Shown here piece after piece: positions 36,941-44,516 of a stretch of 64,000 nt of DNA; the first letter of the stretch is position 1, and the number at the start of each line of letters is the position of its first letter. This stretch comes from Aurantiacibacter zhengii. GTDB lineage: Bacteria > Pseudomonadota > Alphaproteobacteria > Sphingomonadales > Sphingomonadaceae. The stretch spans positions 186,001 through 250,000 of the forward strand of contig NZ_QXFL01000004.1 of NCBI RefSeq assembly GCF_003584125.1. Direction: 5' to 3'. The translations under genes were made by a program, and so were the position numbers. Under the pieces are notes generated by a model, which saw nothing but the letters and a program-made list of their open reading frames with translations, did no database searches and was not told the DNA's origin.

Positions 36941-37779
36941 AGTCCAAAGGCCTCCAGCCGGGCATAGGCAGTGCGCACATGCGCCGGCGGTTCGGCTCGG
37001 GGCGCGGCGAAGCTGTGGCGCAGGGTATCGGCCATGCTCGGCATCTGCGGCGAAGGAGCGATGCGAGCGGGCATGGCGGGATAGGCAGGCGCGCCGAGGC
37101 CCGGGCCAGATGGACGCGGCAGCGGCGCGGCAGGCGGCGCGTTCGCAGACGTGGCGATCGCGCCTTCGACCCGGCCCCGGATCGCGCGCATGACCTCGGC
37201 AACCGAACGCGGCGCGCCGGACGGCTCCCGGAAAATCGCGCGGTTGGCAGCGGCGGCGCGCGGCAGCAGGGCGACGGCGGAACTGTCGGGATCGGTGGTG
37301 AGCACCGAGAGGAAGCGCGCGGCATCGCCCGCCCCCAGGAAATGCGCGAGATAGAGCTCGCTCGCATCGGGATCGCGGCCCAGCACGCCTTGCAGCGCTG
37401 CGCGGTTGTCGGTCGCCAGCGCGCCCGCCATCAGCGAACTCGCCTGCGGATCGAAGCGCAACTGCATGATCGCATCGCGCATGGCGGGGTCAGTTACGCT
37501 GGCGCGCCCGCCGCGCGTTTCGATGGCGCGGGCCATATCGCCGTAGCCCATCCTTTCGCCGTGCCGGTCCAGTGTGGCGAGCCAGGTCTGGTCGATGAAC
37601 TGGTAAAGCCCGCTGGCGCTGGAGGTGCGTGCCTCGGCCCGTGGGTTCATCCCGCTCTCGATCTGCGCCTGCGCCATCAGGTAGTCGAAATCGACCCCGG
37701 TGCGCCGTGCCGCATCGGCAATCGCGTGCCGAGGGTGCGGCGCGGTGGCCGCAACTGACGTTGAAATTCGGTCGGTCAT
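36937..37779 (-). CDS. Flagellar lytic transglycosylase (SLT domain)
   Basis: A 280-residue protein with a lytic transglycosylase fold in the first 150 residues. The catalytic Glu41 lies in AQAQIESGMNP, then SSASGLYQFIDQTWLA and ELYLAHFLGAGDAARFL. The second half is proline- and alanine-rich linker. No signal peptide is evident, so export may go through the flagellar system. It should open peptidoglycan for the rod, supplying the muramidase domain that FlgJ at 45607 lacks. AAGG precedes the ATG. First gene of slt-flhA-fliA. Confidence 0.88.
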   Translation of the reverse strand: MTDRISTSVAATAPHPRHAIADAARRTGVDFDYLMAQAQIESGMNPRAEARTSSASGLYQFIDQTWLATLDRHGERMGYGDMARAIETRGGRASVTDPAMRDAIMQLRFDPQASSLMAGALATDNRAALQGVLGRDPDASELYLAHFLGAGDAARFLSVLTTDPDSSAVALLPRAAAANRAIFREPSGAPRSVAEVMRAIRGRVEGAIATSANAPPAAPLPRPSGPGLGAPAYPAMPARIAPSPQMPSMADTLRHSFAAPRAEPPAHVRTAYARLEAFGL

Positions 37780-37820
37780 CCGCCTTTGGCTTCCTTGCCG
37801 TTTCTCTCTGCGGAGAGATC

Positions 37821-37836
37821 AGCAAGGGGCGTGCCA
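37821..37836 (-). promoter_or_regulatory. Sigma-54 promoter for slt-flhA-fliA
   Basis: Minus strand reads TGGCACGCCCCTTGCT, an exact match to the sigma-54 consensus TGGCAC-N5-TTGCW. It lies 42-57 bases upstream of the slt start, and the same element (two bases different) precedes flgB. Confidence 0.9.
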
Positions 37837-37861
37837 CTCGGGCGGACCTACGTAGTCTTAC

Positions 37862-38179
37862 CTATGCGCGGTAAGCCTGCGGGGCGGCATAGGTGCCAGG
37901 TGAAGCGGTCAGCGCGTCCAGCCGCGCGGCGACATTCGCAGCCAGCAGGTTGCGCACCTTGCGGTTCACCTCGTTCTTCTGCCGCGCGGCGATCACCAGC
38001 GAACGGCATTCCGCGTCCAGTCCGCCTGCATCACGCGTTTCCAGCACGGCGCATAGCGAATTCTTGTCATTGGTGGAAAGCATCAGCGCATCGATATCGA
38101 GGGCGGCAAGCGCCTGCCGCTCCGCCTCCAGCACGGCAAGCATTTGCCGCAGCTGGTCAGCCAGTTTGCCGCTGCTCAT
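37862..38179 (-). CDS. flgN: Flagellar chaperone FlgN
   Basis: A 105-residue all-helical protein with the FlgN profile: LADQLRQMLAVLEAERQALAALDIDAL, then a second long helix with CRSLVIAARQKNEVNRKVRNLL. FlgN escorts the hook-filament junction proteins FlgK and FlgL to the export gate. It overlaps flgM by four bases (ATGA), the usual pairing. The sequence is poorly conserved, so the call leans on context. Confidence 0.82.
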   Translation of the reverse strand: MSSGKLADQLRQMLAVLEAERQALAALDIDALMLSTNDKNSLCAVLETRDAGGLDAECRSLVIAARQKNEVNRKVRNLLAANVAARLDALTASPGTYAAPQAYRA

Positions 38180-38466
38180 CGTGCGTCGCTCAACATATGG
38201 CGCGCGGCGATGATAGCGTCGGTGATCTGGAACGGCACCAGCGGGTAGCTCCCCTCGCGCAGGGCCTGGCGGATTTCTTGCACGCGATCCGCGTCAACCG
38301 GCGCAGCGCCAGCGCTGACTCTTGCGTCGGTCTGCACGCTCACGCCCTGGTCGACAGCGCCCTTCGCATCCTGCATGCGCACGGACGGCTTCTCACCAGC
38401 CAATTCGCGTGCAGACGGGCGAAGGGGCCCGACACCGCTCAGTTTCGATACGTCGTAGAGGGACAT
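38176..38466 (-). CDS. flgM: Anti-sigma-28 factor FlgM
   Basis: A 96-residue protein. The disordered N-terminal half is followed by the C-terminal FliA-binding segment DADRVQEIRQALREGSYPLVPFQITDAII, which fits FlgM. It holds FliA inactive until the hook is finished and is then secreted. The start at 38466 follows AGGAG at good spacing. An ATG seven codons earlier does not. A FliA-type promoter lies directly upstream, giving feedback. Confidence 0.88.
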   Translation of the reverse strand: MSLYDVSKLSGVGPLRPSARELAGEKPSVRMQDAKGAVDQGVSVQTDARVSAGAAPVDADRVQEIRQALREGSYPLVPFQITDAIIAARHMLSDAR

Positions 38467-38498
38467 CGTGGTCGCTCCTGTGGTCATTTCTGAAGCGT

Positions 38499-38524
38499 AG
38501 AACGGCGAGAGGGGCGCGGGTTTA
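38499..38524 (-). promoter_or_regulatory. FliA (sigma-28) promoter of flgM-flgN
   Basis: Minus strand: TAAACCCG (38517-38524), 10 bases, then GCCGTTCT (38499-38506). This resembles the sigma-28 consensus TAAA...GCCGATAA and matches the fliC element at 51422 in spacing and in GCCGNTCT. It is 33 bases upstream of the flgM start. Confidence 0.65.
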
Positions 38525-38547
38525 AGGGTTTGTTGGGAAAAACGCGC

Positions 38548-39069
38548 TCACCCCAGCGGTATCACCGCGCGCTGCGGTGTGCGAACCTGCGCACGGATCA
38601 CCTCGCGGTTGCCTTCCGGACGGATCCGGATCCACTGGCCGATGGCTCCGTCCTCCAGCGCCTCGCCCTGCTGGCTGACGACAAAGCCGCGCCCTTCGAC
38701 GATAATGGTCATCACCTGACCGCGCTCCACAACCACCTGCGGCTCTGCCCGCGCGGCGGAAGCTGGCGCAGTGGTGCTGCCGCGATTGACCGGCACGAAC
38801 ACCCGCCAGCCAGATCTGGACGGGCATTCCACCCGCACCATGTCCGCCCCGCGCCCATGCCAGGCGAGCGCCAGCGGATGTGGGCAGTTGGCCAGCCGAA
38901 GACGTCGGTCCACAGGGTGCTGCGCCCCGCCAGGCATGCCCATGGCAGCGCCTGTAAAGGCAGCAACCTCGGCATCGATGGCGGCAGGATCGGCAAACTG
39001 GCCCTGCTGCGCCAGCGCGCTGGCGGGAAGCAGGAGGGAGAGGATAGCAGTGGCGGTCAGGCGGTTCAT
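38548..39069 (-). CDS. flgA: P-ring assembly chaperone FlgA
   Basis: A 173-residue periplasmic protein. The signal peptide (MNRLTATAILSLLLPASALA) ends at about residue 20. The SAF-like C-terminal domain contains VVVERGQVMTIIVEGRGFVVSQQGEAL and ends IRAQVRTPQRAVIPLG, the FlgA signature. It helps FlgI polymerise into the P ring. GGAGCC precedes the ATG at 39069, and an earlier ATG would place the signal internally. Confidence 0.9.
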   Translation of the reverse strand: MNRLTATAILSLLLPASALAQQGQFADPAAIDAEVAAFTGAAMGMPGGAQHPVDRRLRLANCPHPLALAWHGRGADMVRVECPSRSGWRVFVPVNRGSTTAPASAARAEPQVVVERGQVMTIIVEGRGFVVSQQGEALEDGAIGQWIRIRPEGNREVIRAQVRTPQRAVIPLG

Positions 39070-39091
39070 GGGCCGTGGCTCCAGCGGATTG

Positions 39092-39502
39092 TCATTCCCC
39101 GTGGATCTGCAAGCCGCGTGCCAAGCCGGGATCGGCATCGTGGGCAAGGCGCGCGATCACCCGCGTTTCGGCGGCGGGTTGCACGATCACGCGCGGTTCC
39201 ACCCCGGCAGCGATGGCCTGATCTGCAAGCGCCTCGGTCCGCTGCATGACGGCTTCGCGCTGGCCGGGCGCATAGGTGCCCAACACCGTCATCTGTTCGC
39301 CAGCAGAGATCGGATGCGAAGCCAGCAGTTCCAGCAGGGGGGGCGCATCCGGGCCATCGACGTAGATGGCAGTGGCCACGCCCTCGGCAGGTGTAACCCG
39401 ATGTTCCTTCGAGGCGCCCAGCGCGCCGCCCGTCACGATAAAAAGGATCAGCGAAAGGTCGGCTAGCGGAACCAGCCACTTGCCCGAACCGTCCGCAATC
39501 AT
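39092..39502 (-). CDS. MotB/ExbD-like protein without OmpA domain
   Basis: A 136-residue protein with one N-terminal membrane helix preceded by an Asp (PLADLSLILFIVTGGAL, Asp15), the layout of the proton-carrying helix in MotB, ExbD and TolR. The rest is a small periplasmic domain of about 105 residues with no OmpA-like peptidoglycan-binding motif. It overlaps the MotA/ExbB-like gene by ATGA, so the two should form one complex. It is separate from true motB at 49034. Its role in the flagellum is unknown. Confidence 0.75.
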   Translation of the reverse strand: MIADGSGKWLVPLADLSLILFIVTGGALGASKEHRVTPAEGVATAIYVDGPDAPPLLELLASHPISAGEQMTVLGTYAPGQREAVMQRTEALADQAIAAGVEPRVIVQPAAETRVIARLAHDADPGLARGLQIHGE

Positions 39503-40152
39503 CCCGCCCGCTCCAGCGGCATGGGCGCAGGCGGGCAGCTTGGCGCGAGCTGAATGGTCAGCCAGTCGATCAGGCGGCGGCGGTCTTCCTCTTCGGCCAG
39601 CATCCGCCGCTCCAGCAATCGCGCCAGCGGGTGAAAGGCGAGATTGGCGAGCAGGAGGCCGTAAAGCGTGGTGACGATGGCCATGGCGACGCTGGCCAGC
39701 AACCGCGCGTCGCCCAATTCGCCCACCTGCATCTGCGAAAGCGAGAACAACGTGCCCGCCATGCCGAAGACGGGCGCCATTTCGGCGGCTTGCCGGATGG
39801 GGGCAAGCGCGGCCAGCCGACTGCGCTGGCGCATCTCCTGGCAATGCTCGTGCGTGGCCAGCAACGAGCGCAGCGAACGATCGTGGATCAGCGCATCGGA
39901 TACGAGCGCGATCTCCCTGTCGCTGGTGTGCAGCGGATGTGCGCGAAGCAGACCGTCATGGCGAATTTCCTCTACGTCGTGGGCAATTTCGGCGCGGACC
40001 TTCTCGTAATCGAAACGCGGTTTCGCCAACGCGCCCAGCGATTGCACTGCGGCGGTTATTTCACGGCGGCCACAGGCGAGGAATGTCGCCATCAGCGTGC
40101 CGCCCAGCACGATTGCCGCCCCCGTCGCATCCCACAAAGCCCAGATTTCCAT
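39499..40152 (-). CDS. MotA/TolQ/ExbB-type proton channel protein
   Basis: A 217-residue membrane protein of the MotA/ExbB superfamily. A short N-terminal helix (ATGAAIVLGGTLMATFLA) is followed by a cytosolic loop of about 110 residues. The channel helices come next: APVFGMAGTLFSLSQMQVG and ASVAMAIVTTLYGLLLANLAF. It is divergent from flgB and coupled to the MotB/ExbD-like gene. AAGGAC lies before the ATG at 40152. The window has a second, standard motA at 48169. Confidence 0.82.
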   Translation of the reverse strand: MEIWALWDATGAAIVLGGTLMATFLACGRREITAAVQSLGALAKPRFDYEKVRAEIAHDVEEIRHDGLLRAHPLHTSDREIALVSDALIHDRSLRSLLATHEHCQEMRQRSRLAALAPIRQAAEMAPVFGMAGTLFSLSQMQVGELGDARLLASVAMAIVTTLYGLLLANLAFHPLARLLERRMLAEEEDRRRLIDWLTIQLAPSCPPAPMPLERAG

Positions 40153-40228
40153 GGTCACGTGTCCTTCCTGTGAAACAAAGGACGACCGGCAAGGCAGCGG
40201 ATTTAGGACGGCGCGAAATTGCCGCCTC

Positions 40229-40244
40229 CGGCAAGCGCTTGCCG
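40229..40244. promoter_or_regulatory. 16-bp palindrome, candidate activator site
   Basis: CGGCAAGCGCTTGCCG is a perfect palindrome 45 bases upstream of the flgB sigma-54 element, in the divergent region with the MotA/ExbB-like gene. An enhancer site for the FlbD-type activator is plausible but unproven. Confidence 0.45.
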
Positions 40245-40288
40245 CCTGCCAGCCATCTCCATCCGTAAAGTCCGGCGAAATGCGAAAC

Positions 40289-40304
40289 TGGCACGCCGCT
40301 TGCT
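40289..40304 (+). promoter_or_regulatory. Sigma-54 promoter of the flgB operon
   Basis: TGGCACGCCGCTTGCT matches the consensus TGGCAC-N5-TTGCW exactly. It is 54-69 bases upstream of flgB and would drive flgBCDEFGHIJKL-motAB. Confidence 0.92.
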
Positions 40305-40357
40305 GACCAGGCCCTCGAGAGGACGGCCCGCCCGTCCGCAATGCGAGGATAACGACG

Positions 40358-40705
40358 ATGAGCGACAGGCTTTTCGGCATTCACGGCGCGGCGCTGGAAC
40401 TGCGCTCGCACCGCATGGGGCTGTTGACGTCCAACATCGCCAATGCGGCAACGCCGGGATACCAGGCCCGCGATATCGATTTCGCCTCCGCGCTGGAGGC
40501 TCGCGTGGGCGGCAGCGACCGCTCCGCCGCCATCGAGAGCGCCACCCGATACCGCGTGCCGACAATGGCCAGCATGGACGGAAACACGGTGGAACTTGCG
40601 AACGAGCAGATGGCCTTTGCCGAGAACGCCGTCGCCTATTCCGCCACGCTCACTTTCCTCAACGGCCGCGTCGAAACCGTGAAGCGCGCGCTGAAGGGAG
40701 AATAA
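40358..40705 (+). CDS. flgB: Flagellar proximal rod protein FlgB
   Basis: A 115-residue rod subunit. The N-terminal helix ALELRSHRMGLLTSNIANAATPGYQARDIDF carries the rod/hook family motif (NIANxxTPGY), and a C-terminal helix with TLTFLNGRVETVKRAL completes the coiled pair. FlgB is exported early and sits at the base of the rod. First gene of the long flg operon. Confidence 0.94.
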   Translation: MSDRLFGIHGAALELRSHRMGLLTSNIANAATPGYQARDIDFASALEARVGGSDRSAAIESATRYRVPTMASMDGNTVELANEQMAFAENAVAYSATLTFLNGRVETVKRALKGE

Positions 40706-40707
40706 TC

Positions 40708-41112
40708 TTGAGCGATCCGATCAATCTCTTCCAGGTCGTGCAGCGCGGCATGTCCGCGCAGATGGTGCGCATGAACGCCGCGGCGTCCAACATCGCCAAT
40801 TCCGGCACGGTGTCGGGCAGCGAGGCGGAAGCCTATCGCCCCGTGCGCACCGTGTTTCAGCAGGAATTGGATGAAGCCAGCGGCCTGTCAAGCGTGCGCG
40901 TGTCCGAGGTGCGCCAGTCCGATGTCGCCGCAATCCGCCGCCACGATCCCGATCACCCCCTCGCCGACGAGAACGGCGACGTGTGGGAAGCGGGCATCGA
41001 TGAAAGCGCCGAGATGGTCGAGATCATGGAAAGCGCCCGCCAGTACCAGAACCTCGTCGAAGCCATGCAGACTGCCAAGCAGCTGATGCTCGACACCATC
41101 AGGAGCAAGTGA
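40708..41112 (+). CDS. flgC: Flagellar proximal rod protein FlgC (TTG start)
   Basis: A 134-residue rod protein with MVRMNAAASNIANSGTVSGSEAEAYRP near the start and the C-terminal VEIMESARQYQNLVEAMQTAKQLMLDTI helix typical of FlgC. No ATG or GTG is available upstream of the conserved region. TTG at 40708, with GGGAG eight bases before it and two bases after the flgB stop, is the likely start. A rare start may lower its output relative to FlgB. Confidence 0.92.
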   Translation: MSDPINLFQVVQRGMSAQMVRMNAAASNIANSGTVSGSEAEAYRPVRTVFQQELDEASGLSSVRVSEVRQSDVAAIRRHDPDHPLADENGDVWEAGIDESAEMVEIMESARQYQNLVEAMQTAKQLMLDTIRSK

Positions 41113-41435
41113 TGAGCACGCTATCGGCAACCGCGGCGCTGCCCGCCAACATCAAGGATATCAACGGCGGCGATCCAACCATCGCTGCTGCCGCCAGCGC
41201 CAAGGCGAGCAGCATTTCCACATTGGACCAGGGCGATTTCCTGCGCTTGCTGACCGTGCAGTTGCAGCAGCAGGATCCGCTCGCGCCCGTCGATAACAAG
41301 GACATGCTGGCGCAGATAGCGCAGTTTTCCGCCCTCGCCGGCTCTGCCGAAACCAACGCCACCCTTACCGACATATCCACCAAGCTCGATGCGCTGATCG
41401 AAGCGCAGCGCGCCGCCATCCCCGCCAAATCCTGA
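41112..41435 (+). CDS. flgD: Hook cap protein FlgD, short form
   Basis: A 107-residue protein with the conserved FlgD N-terminal block: LDQGDFLRLLTVQLQQQDPL followed by DNKDMLAQIAQFSAL. It scaffolds hook polymerisation. Typical FlgD proteins exceed 200 residues and carry Ig-like/Tudor domains that form the cap body. These are absent here, and the stop is clean with no remnant downstream. The ATG at 41112 overlaps the flgC stop (TGATG), with AGGAG at 41101. Confidence 0.9.
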   Translation: MSTLSATAALPANIKDINGGDPTIAAAASAKASSISTLDQGDFLRLLTVQLQQQDPLAPVDNKDMLAQIAQFSALAGSAETNATLTDISTKLDALIEAQRAAIPAKS

Positions 41436-41449
41436 GGAGTACCCGAGCC

Positions 41450-42268
41450 ATGACATCCTTCTACACCTCGCTGAACGGCCTGAAGAATTCGCAGACCGAT
41501 CTGGGCACCATCGCCCACAACATCGCCAACGCGGAAACCACCGGCTTCAAGAAGAGCAGCGTGGAATTTGCCGACCTTGTCGCCAACGGTTCCGCCGCCA
41601 ACCCGCGCCTGTCGCAGGGGCTTGGTGCCACGGTGGCAGGCGTGAACCAGAATTTCGGCCTTGGTGCGATTGAGCAGACCGGGCGCAGCCTCGACGTTGC
41701 CGTCGACGGCGACGGCTTTTTCGCCACCCGCAATCCCGATAGCGGGCAGGTGCTGTTCACCCGCAACGGCAGCTTCCAGATCGACGGCACCGGCACCCTC
41801 ACCGATTTTTCGGGCAAGGCGCTGCAGGTGTTCGAAGTCGATGCCACGGGCAACGTGGTGAACCCCGGTGCCACCGTAGATGCCGTGGTGCCCACGACGA
41901 ACGCTGCCGGTGCGGACCTTGCCAGCATCACCATCCAGGGCAACGGCACGATCTATGCCGCCTACACCGATGGCGTCAGCGAGCCCGTCGCCCGCATGGC
42001 GCTGGCGAACTTCGCCGCTCCCACGGGGCTGAAGGCTGTCGGCTCCACAAATTGGGAGGCCACTGGCTTCTCTGGCGCGCCCGCGTTCGAGGCACCGGCA
42101 ACGGGCCGCACCGGGCAGTTGCTGTCGGGCATGCTGGAGAAATCCAACGTCGACCTGGCAGAGGAAATGGTGGGGCTGATCACCGCCCAGCGCAATTTCC
42201 AGGCGAACGCCAAGGCCATCGATACCGCCACCCAGTTCTCGCAGACCATCATCAACCTGCGCAGCTGA
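41450..42268 (+). CDS. flgE: Flagellar hook protein FlgE, short form
   Basis: A 272-residue hook-type protein. The N-terminal MTSFYTSLNGLKNSQTDLG then HNIANAETTGFKKSSVEF is the hook/rod helix. VDGDGFFATRNPDSG is the FlgE/F/G core, and the C-terminal EMVGLITAQRNFQANAKAI helix closes it. Position after flgD and the SxxxLxxxxxDLGTIA start support FlgE. Hook proteins are usually around 400 residues, so outer domains are much reduced. It pairs with a short FlgD. Confidence 0.88.
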   Translation: MTSFYTSLNGLKNSQTDLGTIAHNIANAETTGFKKSSVEFADLVANGSAANPRLSQGLGATVAGVNQNFGLGAIEQTGRSLDVAVDGDGFFATRNPDSGQVLFTRNGSFQIDGTGTLTDFSGKALQVFEVDATGNVVNPGATVDAVVPTTNAAGADLASITIQGNGTIYAAYTDGVSEPVARMALANFAAPTGLKAVGSTNWEATGFSGAPAFEAPATGRTGQLLSGMLEKSNVDLAEEMVGLITAQRNFQANAKAIDTATQFSQTIINLRS

Positions 42269-42293
42269 TCCTTCCAGCTGAGGAGCCCTTGCC

Positions 42294-43034
42294 ATGGACC
42301 GCATGATCTACACCGCGCTGACCGGCATGGATGCGGCGATGACGCGCCAGCGCGCTGTTGCCAGCAACCTTGCCAATGCCAATACGCCGGGCTTTCGCGC
42401 CGAGACCTTCGCCACCACGCCGTGGCACCTCAAGGCCGAAAGCATGGACGTGCGCGGCTATGCGCAGGGCGCGGTGCGCGGGGCGGACCTGTCGCAGGGC
42501 GAAGTCACCCGCACTGGCCGCGCGCTGGACGTGGCGGTGAACGGCGCGGCGCTGATCGCTTTCCAAACCCCGACGGGCGAAGAAGTCTATTCCCGCCGCG
42601 GAGACATGGAAGTGGATGCGACAGGCCGCCTGATCAACGGCGAAGGCTTGCAGGCGATAGGGACAAATGGCCCGATCACCGTACCGCCCGGCTGGCGCAT
42701 CAGCTTTGGCCAGGATGGCACCGTCTTTGCTGCCGATCCCGCCGCGCCCGATGCACCGGCGCAGGAAGTCGCCCGCCTCAACGTCGTCAGCCCGGCGGGC
42801 AGCGCGGTCGTCAAGGATCTCGACAACCAGCTGCGCGTGCGTGGCGGCGGCGTTTTGCCGAACGATCCCGAAGCGCAGATCGTCACTGGCGCACTGGAGG
42901 CGAGCAATGTCGATGCCTCCGGAACGCTGGTCGAAATGATCGAGGCGCAGCGCAGTTTCGAGCGGCGCGTGCAGATCATCTCCACCGCCGAACAGCTCGA
43001 CCAGTCCAGCGCCAGCCTGATGTCGCTGCGCTGA
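42294..43034 (+). CDS. flgF: Flagellar rod protein FlgF
   Basis: A 246-residue proximal rod subunit. It opens MDRMIYTALTGMDAAM with SNLANANTPGFRAETF, has the GEEVYSRRGDMEVDATGRLI core, and ends with the EMIEAQRSFERRVQIISTAE helix. The order flgE-flgF-flgG is canonical. GAGGAG lies upstream (within 42276-42285). Confidence 0.93.
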   Translation: MDRMIYTALTGMDAAMTRQRAVASNLANANTPGFRAETFATTPWHLKAESMDVRGYAQGAVRGADLSQGEVTRTGRALDVAVNGAALIAFQTPTGEEVYSRRGDMEVDATGRLINGEGLQAIGTNGPITVPPGWRISFGQDGTVFAADPAAPDAPAQEVARLNVVSPAGSAVVKDLDNQLRVRGGGVLPNDPEAQIVTGALEASNVDASGTLVEMIEAQRSFERRVQIISTAEQLDQSSASLMSLR

Positions 43035-43059
43035 TTTCTGACCTGAAAGGATAAGACCC

Positions 43060-43848
43060 ATGCCCACATCCGCACTTCACGTCGCCCGCACGGGGCTGGA
43101 GGCGCAGGACACCCGGATGCGGGTGATCGCCAACAACCTCGCCAATATCGGCACCACCGGCTTCAAGCGCGACCGCGCCAATTTCGAGACGCTCGCCTAC
43201 GACGATGCCCGCGTGGCCGGACAGCGATCTACGGGCGAAACCGCCTATGCGATGGGCCTGAACCTCGGCACCGGTGTTTCCGTGCAGGGCACCACCCGCA
43301 TCGACACGCAGGGCACCATGACCACCACCGGCAATTCGCTGGACCTGGCGCTGGATGGCGACGGGTTCTTCGTGGTCGAGACGCCGGGCGGGCAGACGGC
43401 CTACACCCGCGCGGGCAATTTCACGCTTTCGGCAGAGGGCCAGCTCGTCACCGCCCAAGGCTATGCCCTGCAACCCGCGATCCAGGTGCCCGAGGGCGCG
43501 CAGTCGATCTCGGTCGGGCCGGACGGCACCGTTTCCGCCATGGTGCCCGGCGATGCCGCGCCTGCGGAACTGGGCCAGATCACCATCGCCAGCTTCGTCA
43601 ATCCGGCGGGCCTTCAGGCCACCGGAAACAACCTGCTGCTGGAAACGGGCGCCAGCGGCGCCGCCGAAGTGGGCGTTCCGGGCCAGAACGGGCGCGGACA
43701 GCTGCGGCAGGGAATGCTGGAAGCTTCCAACGTCAACGTGGTGGAGGAACTGGTCGAAATGATCGAGGCGCAGCGCGCCTACGAGATCAATTCCAAGATG
43801 ATCAGCGCCGTCGACGAGATGCTGCGCAACGCCAACCAGACGCTGTGA
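43060..43848 (+). CDS. flgG: Flagellar distal rod protein FlgG
   Basis: A 262-residue distal rod subunit of standard length. Motifs are NNLANIGTTGFKRDRANFE, LDGDGFFVVETPGG with AYTRAGNFTLSAEGQLV, and the ending VVEELVEMIEAQRAYEINSKMI, all diagnostic for FlgG. It forms the drive shaft through the P and L rings. Confidence 0.96.
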   Translation: MPTSALHVARTGLEAQDTRMRVIANNLANIGTTGFKRDRANFETLAYDDARVAGQRSTGETAYAMGLNLGTGVSVQGTTRIDTQGTMTTTGNSLDLALDGDGFFVVETPGGQTAYTRAGNFTLSAEGQLVTAQGYALQPAIQVPEGAQSISVGPDGTVSAMVPGDAAPAELGQITIASFVNPAGLQATGNNLLLETGASGAAEVGVPGQNGRGQLRQGMLEASNVNVVEELVEMIEAQRAYEINSKMISAVDEMLRNANQTL

Positions 43849-43856
43849 GAACACCG

Positions 43857-44516
43857 ATGAACCGCATCCTGACTTCGGGCCTGCTGGCCCTATCCCTTTC
43901 GGCCTGCGGAATGGAAGGCGGGCGGCCTGCCCCCGGTTTCTCCGCGAGCCTGCCGCTGCCCCCGCCGGTGCCCACGCCGCACAACGGCGCGATCTACCAG
44001 GCGGCGAACGGCTACGCCGCGCTGCACGAAGGCACGCGGGCGCGCCGGGTGGGCGATCTTGTCACCGTGATCCTGGTGGAAAGCGTCAGCACCAACAAGA
44101 CCACCAGCGCCACGACCGGACGCAACGGCAGCGCCTCGATCACGCCGCCCAGCGCAGGTCCGCTCGATTTCCTCAACCCCGATGCCCTTAATGCCGCGTC
44201 GCAATCGTCGTTCAATGGTTCGGGCACGGCCAGCCAGCGCAGCCAATTGAACGGCGCGATCTCGGTGACGATTTCCGAGGTACGCCCCAATGGCACCGCG
44301 CTGGTGGTGGGAGAACGCAACATGCGATTGAGCCAGGGCGATGAATGGGTGCAGTTCGCAGGAATCCTGCGACTGGCCGATATCGACGTCGACAACCGCA
44401 TCCTGTCCACCCGCATTGCCGATGCGCAGATCATCTACGGCGGACAGGGCGCGATCCAGCAGGCCAGCCGCCCCGGATGGCTGGGCCGCTTCTTCAACAT
44501 GGTGAGCCCCTTCTGA
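43857..44516 (+). CDS. flgH: Flagellar L-ring lipoprotein FlgH
   Basis: A 219-residue outer membrane lipoprotein. The signal ends in LSAC (Cys17). GDLVTVILVESVSTNKTTSA, then PNGTALVVGERN, LSQGDEWVQFAGILRLADID and AQIIYGGQGAIQQA are FlgH blocks. ATG 43857 is preferred over GTG 43845. Its stop overlaps the flgI start. Confidence 0.95.
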   Translation: MNRILTSGLLALSLSACGMEGGRPAPGFSASLPLPPPVPTPHNGAIYQAANGYAALHEGTRARRVGDLVTVILVESVSTNKTTSATTGRNGSASITPPSAGPLDFLNPDALNAASQSSFNGSGTASQRSQLNGAISVTISEVRPNGTALVVGERNMRLSQGDEWVQFAGILRLADIDVDNRILSTRIADAQIIYGGQGAIQQASRPGWLGRFFNMVSPF

